Positions 26,222 to 34,706 of a stretch of DNA of 64,000 nucleotides are shown here, piece by piece. This stretch comes from Erythrobacter sp. BLCC-B19 (GTDB lineage Bacteria; Pseudomonadota; Alphaproteobacteria; Sphingomonadales; Sphingomonadaceae), in contig NZ_CP117516.1 in NCBI RefSeq assembly GCF_028621955.1, positions 1,262,001-1,326,000 on the forward strand, written 5' to 3'. The notes under the pieces were generated by a model. The model was not told the origin of the DNA. It ran no database searches and saw only the letters and a list, made by a program, of their open reading frames with translations. The position numbers and the translations under genes are program-made. How positions within the stretch are numbered: the stretch's first letter is position 1; each line of letters begins with the position of its first letter.

Positions 26222-26632
26222 ATGTTCGAGAAAGCCAAGCCTTTCAATGCCTCGCACGGTCGATCCGCCGCGCCGCCGACCGTGCAGGAGCGACTCGCAA
26301 GCCCTGCCGCCCGGCGCGGGGGCGATGCCTTGCGGGCGCTGGAGTGGAGCGAGCTGACCGCGCGGCTCAATGCTGCGCGCGATCTGCGGTTGCTGTTGCG
26401 CACCGAAAGCCAGGCTCCGATCGAAGCGGTGGCAGCCAGCTTTGGCGATGCTGCGGCCAGCTATTTTGCGCTTCTCGATGATGACGAACCCGGCGTTAAC
26501 CCTGATGCTTTAGCGCAATCTAAAGCCTTGGATGCAACAACCGGGTCATGCGATGCAAACCGCCCGGGCGCTGCGACAGGATCACACGCCGACGCGCAGC
26601 CTGGGGCGATGCGAGAGAAATGCAATGATTGA
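26222..26632 (+). CDS. hypothetical protein upstream of sciP
   Basis: An unrecognised 136-residue protein. Residues 1-85 look coding, with Ala/Arg/Leu-rich helices (RGGDALRALEWSELTARLNA). The last 45 codons are poor in helix formers and less GC-biased, contain a GCTTTAG/CTAAAGC inverted repeat (26507-26526), and run over the sciP start. I start at ATG 26222 because AAGGG is spaced six bases before it; an in-frame ATG at 26174 exists, but its extra codons are AT-rich and atypical. The tail could really be sciP promoter DNA, with the true gene ending earlier by frameshift or mutation. Confidence 0.5.
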   Translation: MFEKAKPFNASHGRSAAPPTVQERLASPAARRGGDALRALEWSELTARLNAARDLRLLLRTESQAPIEAVAASFGDAAASYFALLDDDEPGVNPDALAQSKALDATTGSCDANRPGAATGSHADAQPGAMREKCND

Positions 26633-26924
26633 GAACCAGGACATCCGCCCCGCACAGGTGATCGGCCCCCTTGGCGAGCCGCTGACCCTTGCTGACCTGC
26701 CTTCTCCCCAGACCAAGCGCTGGGTGGTGCGGCGCAAGGCCGAGGTGGTGGCTGCCGTGAATGGCGGCCTGCTGACGCTCGACGAGGCGCTGGCCCGCTA
26801 TGGCCTGACGCTTGAGGAGTTCGCCTCGTGGCAGCGCGCGGTCGACCGTTCGGGAATGCACGGGCTGCGCGTCACCAAGATCCAGCATTACCGCGACCTC
26901 TACGAGCGCCAGCTCAAATACTGA
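26625..26924 (+). CDS. sciP: CtrA inhibitor SciP (DUF1153)
   Basis: A 99-residue DUF1153 protein. In Caulobacter SciP binds the master regulator CtrA on DNA and prevents it from recruiting RNA polymerase in swarmer cells. The conserved core is visible: TKRWVVRRKAEVVAAVNGGL, LDEALARYGLTLEEF and GLRVTKIQHYRDLYE. The ATG at 26625 lies inside the last codons of the upstream hypothetical gene. An inverted repeat at 26507-26526, about 100 bp before the start, is a candidate regulatory site; no canonical TTAA-N7-TTAA CtrA box was found, only an isolated GTTAACC near 26495. Together with trcR this makes two cell-cycle regulators within 23 kb. Confidence 0.93.
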   Translation: MIENQDIRPAQVIGPLGEPLTLADLPSPQTKRWVVRRKAEVVAAVNGGLLTLDEALARYGLTLEEFASWQRAVDRSGMHGLRVTKIQHYRDLYERQLKY

Positions 26925-27059
26925 CGCGATTTTCGGTTCACCCCATCCCCGGCCCGCTTCGCCCGTAAGGCGTTGCGGGTCGTCGGCATTTCGCGGCACC
27001 CCGACCTTATGGGCAAGCCGCCATCTCCGGCTTGGCTTGCCCGAAGTGGGAGAAAGCAC

Positions 27060-27326
27060 ATGGGTTGGATTATCGCTCTGATCGTTGGCGGCGTGGCCGG
27101 TTGGCTTGCCAGCCTGCTGATGAAGCGCGACGCCTCGATGGGGATCGTCCTCAACATTGTGGTCGGCTGCATCGGGTCGGTCATCGGCAATATGCTCGCC
27201 GGGCCGCTGCTTGGCGTCAGCGGCAGCGTGCAGGAGTTTTCGCTCCGTGGCCTGCTGGTTGCCGTTCTGGGTGCTGCGGTGCTGCTGGGGATCGTCAACC
27301 TGATCCAGCGCGGCAAGGTGCGCTGA
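27060..27326 (+). CDS. GlsB/YeaQ/YmgE family membrane protein
   Basis: An 88-residue protein of the transglycosylase-associated (YeaQ/YmgE) family: three short membrane segments rich in glycine, beginning MGWIIALIVGGVAGWLASLL and containing VVGCIGSVIGNMLAGPLLG. Members are common stress-inducible inner-membrane proteins without a defined biochemical role. ATG 27060 follows GGGAGAAAG. It stands alone between sciP and the RND operon. Confidence 0.88.
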   Translation: MGWIIALIVGGVAGWLASLLMKRDASMGIVLNIVVGCIGSVIGNMLAGPLLGVSGSVQEFSLRGLLVAVLGAAVLLGIVNLIQRGKVR

Positions 27327-27466
27327 CCTCGGGCACCTGACACAAGCATCGCCGTTCCCTCATAAAGCGCCTCGAGCGGAACCAAACCCGAGCGCCCTTC
27401 GTCTAGGCGGCAAAGCCACCGGTCGATGATCGCATTGTTCGCGCAGGTGCGACATACTATCAGACG

Positions 27467-27495
27467 TTGCACTTGGTGACTTATGTGAATAATAC
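27467..27495 (+). promoter_or_regulatory. possible promoter of the RND efflux operon
   Basis: TTGCAC (27467-27472) and AATAAT (27488-27493, one mismatch to TATAAT) or TAATAC (27490-27495) are spaced 15 or 17 bases apart, in an AT-rich patch of an otherwise GC-rich 225-bp gap before the adaptor gene. The surrounding bases contain imperfect GTGC/GCAC symmetry that could serve a repressor. Sequence resemblance only. Confidence 0.35.
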
Positions 27496-27551
27496 ACTCC
27501 GCGACCGGCCAGGGGGCGACCTGTGGGCCCGGTTCGAGTGAGGGAACGGCG

Positions 27552-28742
27552 ATGAATTACGAAACGACCATCAGGGCCGAGGCGGCCGAAGGGGTGAGCG
27601 CCGAAGTGAGCGGTGCCGAAGGCCTCGCCGCGCCTGCCATCCCGCGCTGGCTGATCCTTGGGGGGCTGGGCGTGTTCGGCCTGCTCCTCGCTGTGGCCGC
27701 ATGGTTTGCGCTTGCCGGCGGCGAGCCGGCCGTCGTTGCCGATGACAATTCGCAGGCGCCCGCGGTTACCGTCGTCACCCCCGGCAAGACCACGGTTGCC
27801 GGCGTGATCGAGGCACCGGGAACCCTCGCCGCGCGGCGTCCGATGCCGGTTGGCGTGGTGGGTGAAGGCGGACAGGTCGTTCGCGTCACCGTCGATGCGG
27901 GCGACTGGGTGCAGCAGGGGCAGGTGCTGGCGGTGATCGACCGTTCGGTGCAGGTGCAGCAGGCCGCCGCCCAGTCCGCGCAGATCGACGTTGCCAAGGC
28001 CGATGCCAACCTCGCACAGGCCAATCTCGACCGCGCGCTCAAGCTGGTCGAGCGTGGTTTCGTCTCCAAGGCCGATGTCGACCGGCTGACAGCGGTGCGC
28101 GATTCGGCGCTTGCGCGCGTCAAGGTCGCGCAGGCGCAGCTTGCCGAGCAGCGGGCGCGCAACGAACGCCTCAACATCTATGCCCCTGCCACCGGTTACG
28201 TCCTGAGCCGTGCGGTCGAGCCGGGGCAGACGGTCGGTGCGGGCTCGCCCGCGCTGTTCACCATCGCCAGCGGCGGCGAGATGGAGATGCTTGCCCAGCT
28301 CTCCGAAGAACAGCTCGCCCAGCTTTCCGTCGGTACGATGGCGACCATCACGCCGACCGGGTCGGAGCAGTCCTTCTCCGGCCAGATCTGGCAGGTTGCC
28401 CCGGTGATCGATGCGACCACCCGTCAGGGCACCGCCCGGATCGCGCTGAGCTTTGCGCCCGAACTGCGCCCCGGCGGCTTTGCCACGGCGCGGATCAACG
28501 CCGGCAGCTTCTCGGCCACCGTGCTTCCTGAAAGTGCAGTGCTGGCCGACGCGCAGGGCAGCTTCGTCTATGTCGTCGGTTCGGACAACAAGGCCGTGCG
28601 CCGCCCGGTCAAGACCGGCGCGGTCACCCCCAACGGCATCGCCATCACGGAAGGCCTGAACGGCACCGAACGTGTGGTGCTGCGCGCGGGCGGCTTCCTC
28701 AACCCCGGCGAAACCGTCAATCCGCAACCTTTGAAGAAGTAA
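27552..28742 (+). CDS. efflux RND transporter periplasmic adaptor (MFP) subunit
   Basis: A 396-residue membrane-fusion protein that links an RND pump to an outer-membrane channel. One N-terminal transmembrane anchor (about 33-55), a split lipoyl-like domain (VVGEGGQVVRVTVDAGDWVQ and VLSRAVEPGQTVGAGSPA), an alpha-helical hairpin between (about 135-215), and beta-barrel and membrane-proximal domains to the C-terminus. The permease gene follows after 80 bp. No TolC-type gene is adjacent. The substrate is unknown. Confidence 0.92.
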   Translation: MNYETTIRAEAAEGVSAEVSGAEGLAAPAIPRWLILGGLGVFGLLLAVAAWFALAGGEPAVVADDNSQAPAVTVVTPGKTTVAGVIEAPGTLAARRPMPVGVVGEGGQVVRVTVDAGDWVQQGQVLAVIDRSVQVQQAAAQSAQIDVAKADANLAQANLDRALKLVERGFVSKADVDRLTAVRDSALARVKVAQAQLAEQRARNERLNIYAPATGYVLSRAVEPGQTVGAGSPALFTIASGGEMEMLAQLSEEQLAQLSVGTMATITPTGSEQSFSGQIWQVAPVIDATTRQGTARIALSFAPELRPGGFATARINAGSFSATVLPESAVLADAQGSFVYVVGSDNKAVRRPVKTGAVTPNGIAITEGLNGTERVVLRAGGFLNPGETVNPQPLKK

Positions 28743-28822
28743 GGTCGCTTCCGTCCGCGCGGGCTTTCACCGCGTAACGGAAGAGGCCAGCGCAAGACCG
28801 GCGCACAACAGGCAGGAACATC

Positions 28823-31800
28823 ATGGCGCTCAAGGACATCTCGGCCTGGTCGATCCGCAACCCGGTGATTCCGCTGGTGTTCTTCACCGGCTTGCTGTTC
28901 GCCGGGATCGTCAGCTTCATGCGGATGGACGTGACCAATAACCCGGACGTCGATTTCCCTGCGGTGGTTGTCAACATCGCCCAACCAGGGGCATCCCCGA
29001 CCGAGATCGAAAACCAGATCACCCAGCGGGTCGAAAGTGCGCTTCGCTCGATCAGCGGGGTGAATTCGATCCAGTCGACCGCGCGCGAAGGCAGTTCCAA
29101 CACCTTCGTCGAATTCGAAATCGGCACCAACCTGATCGAAGCGGTCAACGAGGTCGAAACCGCGATCGATTCGGTGCGCGGCAGCTTGCCCGACGGCATC
29201 CTCGAACCGCAGGTCTCCAAGGTCGACGTGGTGGGCGAGCCGATCGGCTATGTCGCGGTCGAGGCCGATGACATGACGCTCGAACAATTGAGCTGGTTCA
29301 TCGACGATACCGTGGCCAAGCGGCTGCTGAAGATCCCCGGCATGGCCGAAGTGCAGCGCTTTGGCGGGGTCGACCGCCAGATCGAGGTGATCCTCGATCC
29401 GGCGCGGATGCAGTCTTTCGGCGTGACCGCCTCGCAGCTCAACGCCGCGCTGCGGCAGAGCAACCTCGATGCCGCCGGCGGTCTCGCCGAAATCGGCGGC
29501 ACCCGCCAATCGCTGCGCGTGCTCGGCAACTCCGACACGGCCTACCAGCTCTCGCAGACCCAGCTCCAGCTGGGCGGCGGACGCACCGTGCGGCTGGCGG
29601 ACATCGCTCAGGTGCGCGACGGCTATTCCGAACGCACTTCGATCAGCGAAGTGAACGGCAAGGAAGTGGTGAACTTCCTGATGAACCGCGCCCGCGGAGC
29701 TTCGGACCTTGCGGTCTATGACGCGGCGCTTGCCGAGATGGACAAGATCGAGGCCGAGAACCCCGGCATCGAATTCATCAAGCTGTCGACCAGCACCACC
29801 TATACCCGCGGGCAGTACAAGTCCTCGATGTGGGCGCTGGTTGAAGGCGCGGTGCTCGCGGTGGTCGTGGTGTTCATCTTCCTGCGCGATTGGCGCGCGA
29901 CCTTCATCTCGGCGGTCGCGATTCCGCTGTCGGCGATCCCGACCTTCTGGTTCATGGATCTGCTCGGCTTCAACCTCAACTTCCTCTCGCTGCTGGCGCT
30001 GGCGCTGGTGGCAGGGGTGCTGGTCGACGATGCGATCGTGGAGATCGAGAACATCGTCAGACATATGCGGATGGGCAAAACCGCCTATCAGGCCTCGATC
30101 GACGCGGCCGACGAGATCGGCCTGCCGGTGGTCGCCACCAGCTTCTGCATCGTCGCGGTGTTCCTGCCCGTGGGCCTGATGCCAGGCGTGTCGGGGCAGT
30201 TCTTCCAGAACTTTGGGATCACCGTGGTGGTCGCGGTGCTGATGTCGCTGGCGGTCGCGCGGATGCTCACCCCGCTGATGGCGGCCTATTTCCTCAAGTC
30301 CAAGGGCCATGCCGAACACGGCGAGGGGCCGATGATCGACGCCTATATGCGCGTGCTGGCCTGGACGCTGGACACCGGCAAGATGGTCGCGCGCCGCGCC
30401 GGGCTCAGCGGCCCGCGTCACCGCGTCCTCTATGTCCCGGGCCTGCTGCTGTTCCTGCTGCTGCTGTTGATCGTGCCCGCGCTCACCATGTTCGAGCTCG
30501 CAAGCGGATCGGTGTCAGCCTCCTTCGCCGAGGGCATGGGTGTCGCTCCGCCGTGGAAGGGGTTGATCGGGCTCGACGTACACAAGCAGATCGCCACCGC
30601 AGTATCGGCCGATACCAATACGACGCTGCACAAGCTGGTCGCCAAGGTGTTTGAAGTGGTGATCGTCTTGCTGATCTCGCTCCTGTCGTTCCTCGCGGCC
30701 TTTGCGACCTTCCGCGCCTTCGATGCCCCGGCAAGCGGCAGCGGTGCGATGGCCCGCAACCTGCGCTGGATGACGGCGCGGTTCTACGATCACCGGATCT
30801 GGATGGTCGGCATCGGCTGGTTTTCGCTGCTCATCACGATCGTGCTGTTCGGCCAGATCCCGGGCCAGTTCCAGCCCACCATCGATGACGAGAACAGCCG
30901 CGTCGAAATCGAGATGGTGCCCGGCACCACGCTTGCCGAGACCAAGCGGGTGGTCAACGCCATCGCCGATCAGCTGCGCAAGGAGCCTGAGGTCGAACGC
31001 CTGCTCGAACGCATCCGGCTGGGTGAAAGCTCGTCAATCTTCGTCAAGCTGCGCGAAGACCGCCAGCGCACGTCGGTCGAGTTCGAGCGCCAGCTGGCGC
31101 CGCAGCTCGCCAAGTTCCCTGACGCGCGGGTGCGGTTCCAGTCGCAATCGGGCGGGTTCGGATCGGGCCGCGACATGACCGTGATGCTGGCCGGCAGCGA
31201 TCCGGTGCAGCTTGAACAGACCGCAACGCGGCTGGTTGAAGAAATGAAAGGCCTGAAGTCGCTGGTTGCCCCGCGCATCAGCGCCGATCTCAACCGGCCC
31301 GAGATCATCATCACCCCGCGCGACAAGATCGCCGCCGAACTGGGCGTCACCACGGCCGCCCTGTCGCAAACGATCCGCATCGCCACCCTCGGCGAGATCG
31401 AGCAGAACGCCGCACGCTTCTCGCTGTCGGATCGCCAGATCCCGATCGTGGTGCGCCTGTCGGAAGCGGCCCGTACCGATTTCCGGACGATCGAAAACCT
31501 GCCCGTGCCGCTTGCCAATGGCGGCTCGGTGCCGCTGAGCCGGGTGGCTGACATCAGCTTCGGGTCGGGCCCGACCGCGATCCAGCGCTACAACCAGAAC
31601 CGCCGCGTGCTGGTGGGGGCCGATCTTGCTGCAGGCGTGCTCAAGGGCGAGGCGCAGGCGCAGATCGATGCGCTGCCGGTGCTGCAGGATCTCCCCGTGG
31701 GCGTGATCCGTGATGTGGTGGGCGAAGAGGAATGGCAGGCCGAACTCGTCACCAACCTCATCATCGCAATCATCGCCGGGTTCCTGCTGGTGTTCGCGGT

Positions 31801-32374
31801 GCTGGTGCTGCTCTACAAGCGGTTGATGAGCCCGCTGGTCAACATGACCTCGCTGCTGCTCGCGCCGCTGGGCGGGATCCTGCTGATCTGGCTGCTGGGC
31901 CAGCCACAATCCATGCCGGTCTATATCGGCATCCTGCTGCTGCTGGGCATCGTCTCGAAGAACTCGATCCTGCTGATCGACTTCGCGATCGAGGAGATGA
32001 ACAAGGGCGTGGGCAAGCTCGATGCGATCCTTGATGCCGGGCACAAGCGCGCACAGCCGATCATCATGACCACGGTGGCGATGACGGCAGGGATGGTGCC
32101 GGTGGCGCTGTCGCTGTCGGGTGACGGTGCGTGGCGTCAGCCGATGGGGATCGTGGTGATCGGCGGGCTGGTCCTCTCGACCCTGCTGACGCTGCTGATC
32201 GTGCCCGCGGGCTTCAGCCTTGCCGACGGGTTCGAAAAGCGCGTCGGGCCGTGGCTGCGGGCGCGGATGCTGACCTACAAGCCGGGTGACGAGCATGGCC
32301 CGCAGCAAGCCGCCCCGGGTCTGCCATTTCCTGGCCTTGCCAAGCCCGCGCCGGGCCAGAAACCGGCCGAGTAA
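28823..32374 (+). CDS. RND efflux permease (AcrB/MexF type) with an enlarged central linker
   Basis: Proton-driven inner-membrane pump of the HAE family. It is 1183 residues long, against about 1030-1050 for usual members. The paired acidic residues of TM4 are present in VLVDDAIVEIEN (Asp402, Asp403). The conserved N-terminal helix (NPVIPLVFFTGLLFAG) and the second-half motif LLLGIVSKNSILLIDFAIE are also present. Between TM6 (ending about 495) and TM7 (starting about 657) lies a segment roughly 115 residues longer than in AcrB. It contains two extra hydrophobic helices at about 536-560 and 608-632, so 14 membrane segments are predicted. RBS CAGGAA precedes ATG 28823. Confidence 0.92.
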   Translation: MALKDISAWSIRNPVIPLVFFTGLLFAGIVSFMRMDVTNNPDVDFPAVVVNIAQPGASPTEIENQITQRVESALRSISGVNSIQSTAREGSSNTFVEFEIGTNLIEAVNEVETAIDSVRGSLPDGILEPQVSKVDVVGEPIGYVAVEADDMTLEQLSWFIDDTVAKRLLKIPGMAEVQRFGGVDRQIEVILDPARMQSFGVTASQLNAALRQSNLDAAGGLAEIGGTRQSLRVLGNSDTAYQLSQTQLQLGGGRTVRLADIAQVRDGYSERTSISEVNGKEVVNFLMNRARGASDLAVYDAALAEMDKIEAENPGIEFIKLSTSTTYTRGQYKSSMWALVEGAVLAVVVVFIFLRDWRATFISAVAIPLSAIPTFWFMDLLGFNLNFLSLLALALVAGVLVDDAIVEIENIVRHMRMGKTAYQASIDAADEIGLPVVATSFCIVAVFLPVGLMPGVSGQFFQNFGITVVVAVLMSLAVARMLTPLMAAYFLKSKGHAEHGEGPMIDAYMRVLAWTLDTGKMVARRAGLSGPRHRVLYVPGLLLFLLLLLIVPALTMFELASGSVSASFAEGMGVAPPWKGLIGLDVHKQIATAVSADTNTTLHKLVAKVFEVVIVLLISLLSFLAAFATFRAFDAPASGSGAMARNLRWMTARFYDHRIWMVGIGWFSLLITIVLFGQIPGQFQPTIDDENSRVEIEMVPGTTLAETKRVVNAIADQLRKEPEVERLLERIRLGESSSIFVKLREDRQRTSVEFERQLAPQLAKFPDARVRFQSQSGGFGSGRDMTVMLAGSDPVQLEQTATRLVEEMKGLKSLVAPRISADLNRPEIIITPRDKIAAELGVTTAALSQTIRIATLGEIEQNAARFSLSDRQIPIVVRLSEAARTDFRTIENLPVPLANGGSVPLSRVADISFGSGPTAIQRYNQNRRVLVGADLAAGVLKGEAQAQIDALPVLQDLPVGVIRDVVGEEEWQAELVTNLIIAIIAGFLLVFAVLVLLYKRLMSPLVNMTSLLLAPLGGILLIWLLGQPQSMPVYIGILLLLGIVSKNSILLIDFAIEEMNKGVGKLDAILDAGHKRAQPIIMTTVAMTAGMVPVALSLSGDGAWRQPMGIVVIGGLVLSTLLTLLIVPAGFSLADGFEKRVGPWLRARMLTYKPGDEHGPQQAAPGLPFPGLAKPAPGQKPAE

Positions 32375-32420
32375 CGGGAAGGGGTGACGGACTGGCCCTT
32401 GCCGGGCTAAGGCCGCTGCC

Positions 32421-33713
32421 ATGGCGAAACGTTCTCCTGTGCCTTTGACATTCGGCGGCCAGCCGCTGAGCGTCGACCGTGCCCGGCGGATGCGCTGGAC
32501 GGCAACAGCGATGCTGGCGGCGATGGCGGCGATCTTCATCGCCACCCACGGCCTTGCTGTGACGGGTCACCCCGCCTGGGGATACGTCAACGCCTTTGCC
32601 GAAGCAGCGATGGTCGGCGGGCTGGCGGACTGGTTCGCGGTCACCGCGCTGTTCCGCCATCCGCTCGGCCTGCCGATCCCGCACACCGCGATCATCCCCG
32701 AAAACAAGGATCGCATCGCCGACACGATGGCGGCCTTCCTGCGCGAGAATTTCCTCACCCCCGCCGTGGTCGCGCGGCGCATGGCGGGGATGAACATCGC
32801 CAAGGCGGCGGGGGAGTTCCTCGCCGCCTCGCCCGAGCGCGGGGGCGTGGATGAACGCTCGCGCATCACGAGCGGCGCGGCGGAGTTGCTCGCCGAGGTG
32901 CTCGAATCGCTCGATCCCGACCGGCTCGGCAATCAGGTGCGGAGCGGCCTTGCCAGCCAGCTCGCCAAGCTCGACATCGCGCCGCTCGCGGGCCGGATGA
33001 TCGAGACCACCATGGCCGACAAGCGCCACCAGCCGCTGATCGACGGCTTTGTGCGCTGGGCGGGCCTGACGCTGGAGGACAACGAGGAAACCATCCGCGA
33101 GATCATCCACCAGCGCGTCTCGGGCGTGCTGCGTTGGGCGGGGATCGACAAGACGATCTCCTCAAGCGTGCTCGACGGCCTCTACAAGCTCCTCGCCGAG
33201 GTGCTGGTGAACCCCGACCACCCCCTGCGCGGCAAGGTCGAGGAAGGGCTGGCGAAGCTCGGCCAGGACTTGCAGCACGATCCCGAAACCCGCGCCAAGG
33301 TCGAGGACATCAAGCGCGACCTGATCGCCAACCCGGCGGTGGCGGTGTGGTGGACGGGGGTGTGGGAACGCATCCGCCGCTCGCTCATCAGCCGAGCGCG
33401 CGATCCCGAAAGCGGGATGGGCGAGGAAATGCGCAATATGCTCGCCGAGCTGGGCGCGGCGTTGCAGGCCGATGCGCGGCTGCAACACCAGATCAACCGC
33501 TTCGCCCGCCGCACGCTGGTTGGCGTCGCCACCCGCTACGGCGACCAGATCGTCCGGCTGGTGTCAGAGACGGTCAAGCGCTGGGACGCGACCACGATCA
33601 CCGCCCGCGTCGAGGGCGCGGTGGGCCGCGACCTCCAGTTCATCCGCATCAACGGCACGCTGGTTGGCGGGCTTGTCGGGATGACGCTGCATTTAATCAC
33701 CACCGTGCTCTGA
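32421..33713 (+). CDS. DUF445 (YjiN-like) membrane protein
   Basis: A 430-residue DUF445 protein. The N-terminal membrane segment (about 27-46) is followed by the family signature GGLADWFAVTALFRHPLGLPIPHTAIIPENKDRI read in two adjoining blocks (residues about 68-100). Long amphipathic helices follow, and a hydrophobic C-terminal segment GTLVGGLVGMTLHLI. The family is of unknown function. It is 46 bp downstream of the RND permease and could be part of that transcript, but the pairing has no known meaning. It converges with the TonB-C-like gene, with six bases between the two stops. Confidence 0.9.
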   Translation: MAKRSPVPLTFGGQPLSVDRARRMRWTATAMLAAMAAIFIATHGLAVTGHPAWGYVNAFAEAAMVGGLADWFAVTALFRHPLGLPIPHTAIIPENKDRIADTMAAFLRENFLTPAVVARRMAGMNIAKAAGEFLAASPERGGVDERSRITSGAAELLAEVLESLDPDRLGNQVRSGLASQLAKLDIAPLAGRMIETTMADKRHQPLIDGFVRWAGLTLEDNEETIREIIHQRVSGVLRWAGIDKTISSSVLDGLYKLLAEVLVNPDHPLRGKVEEGLAKLGQDLQHDPETRAKVEDIKRDLIANPAVAVWWTGVWERIRRSLISRARDPESGMGEEMRNMLAELGAALQADARLQHQINRFARRTLVGVATRYGDQIVRLVSETVKRWDATTITARVEGAVGRDLQFIRINGTLVGGLVGMTLHLITTVL

Positions 33714-33719
33714 GCGGGT

Positions 33720-34613
33720 CTAGCCGAGCCGATAGGTGATCGACGTCGCGAAGTAGGACTTGAACGCCGCCCCGCTCGCATCGCGCGCGGGCTCGAAAGT
33801 GGCGGACTTCATCAAGCGGCAGGCGGGCGATTCGAGTTCCTTGGTCTGGGTCGCATCGATCAAGGTGCAGCTTTCGACCTTGCCCTGTTCCGACACGATC
33901 ACCCGCATCCGCAGGATCGCCTGTTCGCCCTCGCGCGCCGCATCGCTCGGATAGTCGGACTGGATGCGCCGGACGATCACATCCTGATTGGTCCACACCG
34001 GCCCGCTTTGCGCGGTGAGATGCCGGTCGGCATCCAGCCCCCAATCGCGCAGCAGATCGAGCGTGCACTGGTTGAGCACCTCGAAGGCAGCGTTGAGCGG
34101 CCCGGTCTTGAGCCGCACTGTCCGCCCGCCCTGCCGCAGCTCGACGAATTCGACCTGCTTGCCCAGCGCCGTGTCGAGCAGGGGCACGGTGGTGCTGTCG
34201 GGCATATCCTCGTCATCCCACCCCTCACCCGTCCCGCGGTCGACGGTCATGCCCGAATAGATCACCCCCGTGCCGAACCCTTCGACCGTGCCGGTAAAGG
34301 GCTTGGTCTTGTGCGGGGTCTGGCTCTCGAAGAAGCGCAGTTCGGTCGCCGCAAGGCTGCGGAACTTCTTGAACCCCGGCCCGGCCACCGTCAGCCCCGC
34401 CCAGCGGCCGGGGGAATATTGCTGGAAGCGCAGGAAGTGCTGGTTCTCGCCTTCCCCGAAGGTGCGCATCAGCTGGCACTTGTCAGGCGCGAAATCGACG
34501 TTCCACTGGCTATTGGGAGCCAGTTCGAGCGGCGGCGCATCAGCAGCAGCCAGCGGCGCGGCGACCAGTGTGGCAGACAGGGAAAGCGCGAAAGCGGGCA
34601 GCGTGCGAACCAT
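33720..34613 (-). CDS. exported protein with TonB C-terminal-like domain (paralog 1)
   Basis: A 297-residue protein: signal peptide (about 1-24, MVRTLPAFALSLSATLVAAP), an unassigned N-terminal region with DKCQLMRTFGEGE, and a C-terminal domain of TonB/energy-transducer fold (QAILRMRVIVSEQGKVESC, FEPARDASGAAFKSYFATSITY). Unlike true TonB it has no membrane anchor or proline-rich spacer, so it is probably a free periplasmic protein. The next gene upstream on the same strand is a clear paralog sharing the RTFGEGE segment and the C-terminal layout. Function unknown. Confidence 0.78.
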   Translation of the reverse strand: MVRTLPAFALSLSATLVAAPLAAADAPPLELAPNSQWNVDFAPDKCQLMRTFGEGENQHFLRFQQYSPGRWAGLTVAGPGFKKFRSLAATELRFFESQTPHKTKPFTGTVEGFGTGVIYSGMTVDRGTGEGWDDEDMPDSTTVPLLDTALGKQVEFVELRQGGRTVRLKTGPLNAAFEVLNQCTLDLLRDWGLDADRHLTAQSGPVWTNQDVIVRRIQSDYPSDAAREGEQAILRMRVIVSEQGKVESCTLIDATQTKELESPACRLMKSATFEPARDASGAAFKSYFATSITYRLG

Positions 34614-34706
34614 GGGACGACCTCCTGTGAGACCGGCAAACTGCCCGAAGCACGTTACAAAACAAGGACTTTGCGATGAACCGAAGCGCCTTGCCAATCC
34701 CGTCTC

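Noticed and set aside
26174..26222. ATG 26174 as the start of the gene before sciP
   Set aside because: The 16 extra codons are AT-rich and atypical, and a better-spaced AAGGG precedes ATG 26222. It remains possible.
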